From an uncultured Acidimicrobiales bacterium (GTDB taxonomy: Bacteria > Actinomycetota > Acidimicrobiia > Acidimicrobiales > SHLQ01), in NCBI GenBank assembly GCA_905479685.1, contig CAJQNJ010000193.1, positions 1-33,487 on the forward strand: a DNA stretch of 33,487 nucleotides, read 5' to 3'. The notes beneath the pieces were generated by a model, which was not told the origin of the DNA, searched no databases, and worked only from the letters and a program-made list of their open reading frames with translations. The position numbers and the translations under genes are program-made. Of the stretch, positions 32,694 to 33,487 are shown one piece after another (within the stretch, counting starts at the first letter, position 1; each line of letters starts with the position of its first letter).

Positions 32694-33275
32694 GTGAACC
32701 TGCACTCGGCGGAATCCGGATCGAACATGACATTGTTACAAATACATCCGGGTGGATATGTCTGGCATGTGCCACGCGCCGGGCGGGAAGCTCATCTGCT
32801 TCGGCTGGTGAGCCAGACGGGGCGACTGGTGCTCATCACGAACTCATCACGCGAGGCGATCGATTATTCGGAACGCTTGACCCTGTCGGGGGTGCCGGTG
32901 CTCGTTGCGACCGACACGAGCAATGTTGCTGTCGTCGATGCATTCAACGACGATCACGTGAGCACCTTGATCGCCACGCAAGAGTATGTGATTGCGAATG
33001 GGCCCATCGAGGCGCGCATGGTCGTACATCTCCGCACGAGCTCGTCCGTGCGTGATTATGAGCGTCGCATCGATGCAGCACTCGCTCCGGTCCATGTCAC
33101 CTTCATCGTGCCCGAGGACGAACGGAGAATGGTGTCCCTGTTGTCGCATCTGAAAGCAGATAGCGGTCATGGGGAGCCTGCCGACGTCGAATTCGAGGAC
33201 ATCGTTGATCTGACGAGCGCCGACGACTTCGCGATGGTTGGGCACGCCCGGCGTCGAATTCGTTTGCGCGGCTGA
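32694..33275 (+). CDS. Stand-alone helicase C-terminal-like (RecA2) domain protein
   Basis: A 193-residue protein. The order AHLLRLVSQTGRLVLITNSSREAIDYSERLTLSGVPVLVATD, then VVDAFNDDHVSTLIATQEYVIANGPIEARMVVHLRTSSSVRDYERRIDAAL resembles the second RecA domain of superfamily II helicases: 'F.ns...a..l...L', 'v..F..g...vLiaT.......i....vvh...p.....Y..R'. I see no Walker A or DEAD/DEAH box, and no other helicase half in front of it. Thus it may be an orphan domain binding RNA/DNA or a partner helicase. GTG 32694 has GGGAGG five bases upstream. Alternative: a Rossmann-like protein of unknown type. Next to L,D-transpeptidase and YihY-like genes; no obvious link. Confidence 0.65.
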   Translation: MNLHSAESGSNMTLLQIHPGGYVWHVPRAGREAHLLRLVSQTGRLVLITNSSREAIDYSERLTLSGVPVLVATDTSNVAVVDAFNDDHVSTLIATQEYVIANGPIEARMVVHLRTSSSVRDYERRIDAALAPVHVTFIVPEDERRMVSLLSHLKADSGHGEPADVEFEDIVDLTSADDFAMVGHARRRIRLRG

Positions 33276-33350
33276 GCCTCGTCTCACCGCCTCACCAGCT
33301 CCGATTGGGTACACCAGCCGTTCAATGAATGCGGTCATGCTGGTACCGTC

Positions 33351-33487
33351 ATGCAGCCCGAGTCAGATGCCGAGGTTCGTCCCGCGAGAATTACGCTTCG
33401 CTGGCTGATCCACTACTTGTATCGGCATTGGCATGACGACCGAGTCAGTGGCCTTGCAGCTGAGATCGGATTCTTTGCGCTGCTGAG
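33351..33487 (+). CDS. YihY/BrkB-family membrane protein, 5' part only
   Basis: ATG 33351 opens a frame that runs off the right edge after about 45 residues. It reads a polar start, then RWLIHYLYRHWHDDRVSGLA followed by AEIGFFALL, which fits the N-terminus of YihY/BrkB (formerly called ribonuclease BN) membrane proteins, where a short amphipathic helix leads into the first hydrophobic segment with a conserved Ala-x-x-x-F-x-x-x-(L/S) pattern. The call depends on a short stretch and remains tentative. Confidence 0.6.
   Translation, partial: MQPESDAEVRPARITLRWLIHYLYRHWHDDRVSGLAAEIGFFALL

Overview
The window looks like chromosomal DNA of a high-GC, aerobic actinobacterium, most likely in or near the class Acidimicrobiia. 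This is an inference. It rests on GC-rich coding with many GTG/TTG starts, genes overlapping by 1-8 bases, an LLM-type (F420-family) oxidoreductase, an L,D-transpeptidase lipoprotein with a Thr/Pro linker, and several -10 hexamers placed only 5-7 bases before a start codon (leaderless-type promoters). I found no rRNA, tRNA, CRISPR array, insertion sequence or phage gene.

The unifying theme is import and breakdown of methylated amino-acid osmolytes (glycine betaine, sarcosine and relatives). Layout: (1) 1-3470, minus strand: a coupled operon of DHDPS/NAL-family lyase, PuuC-like aldehyde dehydrogenase with a Lys/Pro/Ala-rich tail, and an FAD amine oxidase cut by the left edge. (2) 3527-7444, plus strand, divergent from the first: LysR regulator, MttB-superfamily methyltransferase without pyrrolysine, two short-chain dehydrogenases. 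(3) 7489-11834: LLM oxidoreductase, DMT exporter, MFS transporter, and a second aldehyde dehydrogenase resembling alpha-ketoglutaric semialdehyde dehydrogenases. (4) 11902-15944: a coupled trio (unknown 576-aa protein, M19-like 'dipeptidase' that has lost its HxD metal motif, unknown 196-aa protein), then an AqpZ-like aquaporin. (5) 15969-21019, minus strand: a complete heterotetrameric sarcosine oxidase operon soxBDAG, divergent from a second LysR gene. (6) 22066-24601: MFS transporter and a membrane-anchored protein of unknown function. (7) 24745-29751: a glycine betaine/proline-type ABC importer (ATPase with CBS region, an 800-aa permease with a large extra membrane domain, a lipoprotein binding protein with an acidic 11-residue repeat stalk), ended by a strong hairpin. 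(8) 29872-33487: TerC-family membrane protein, degenerate metallo-beta-lactamase-like protein, L,D-transpeptidase, a stand-alone helicase-C-like protein, and the first codons of a YihY/BrkB-like membrane protein.

Working model (inference): the importer brings in a quaternary amine; the MttB-like enzyme and/or unlisted demethylases remove methyl groups; SoxBDAG converts sarcosine to glycine, methylene-tetrahydrofolate (or formaldehyde) and H2O2; the M19-like protein belongs to the same pathway because close relatives sit in the betaine gene region of Pseudomonas (from memory). The lyase plus aldehyde dehydrogenases could form a side branch ending in 2-oxoglutarate, as in hydroxyproline or aldarate breakdown. 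The window shows no corrinoid protein, corrinoid reactivase, Rieske betaine monooxygenase, dimethylglycine dehydrogenase or glyA, so the pathway is either completed elsewhere or works differently. The most unusual items are the interleaved inverted repeats ahead of the binding-protein gene, the double-length permease, the three-gene unknown/M19/unknown operon, and the isolated helicase-C-like protein.
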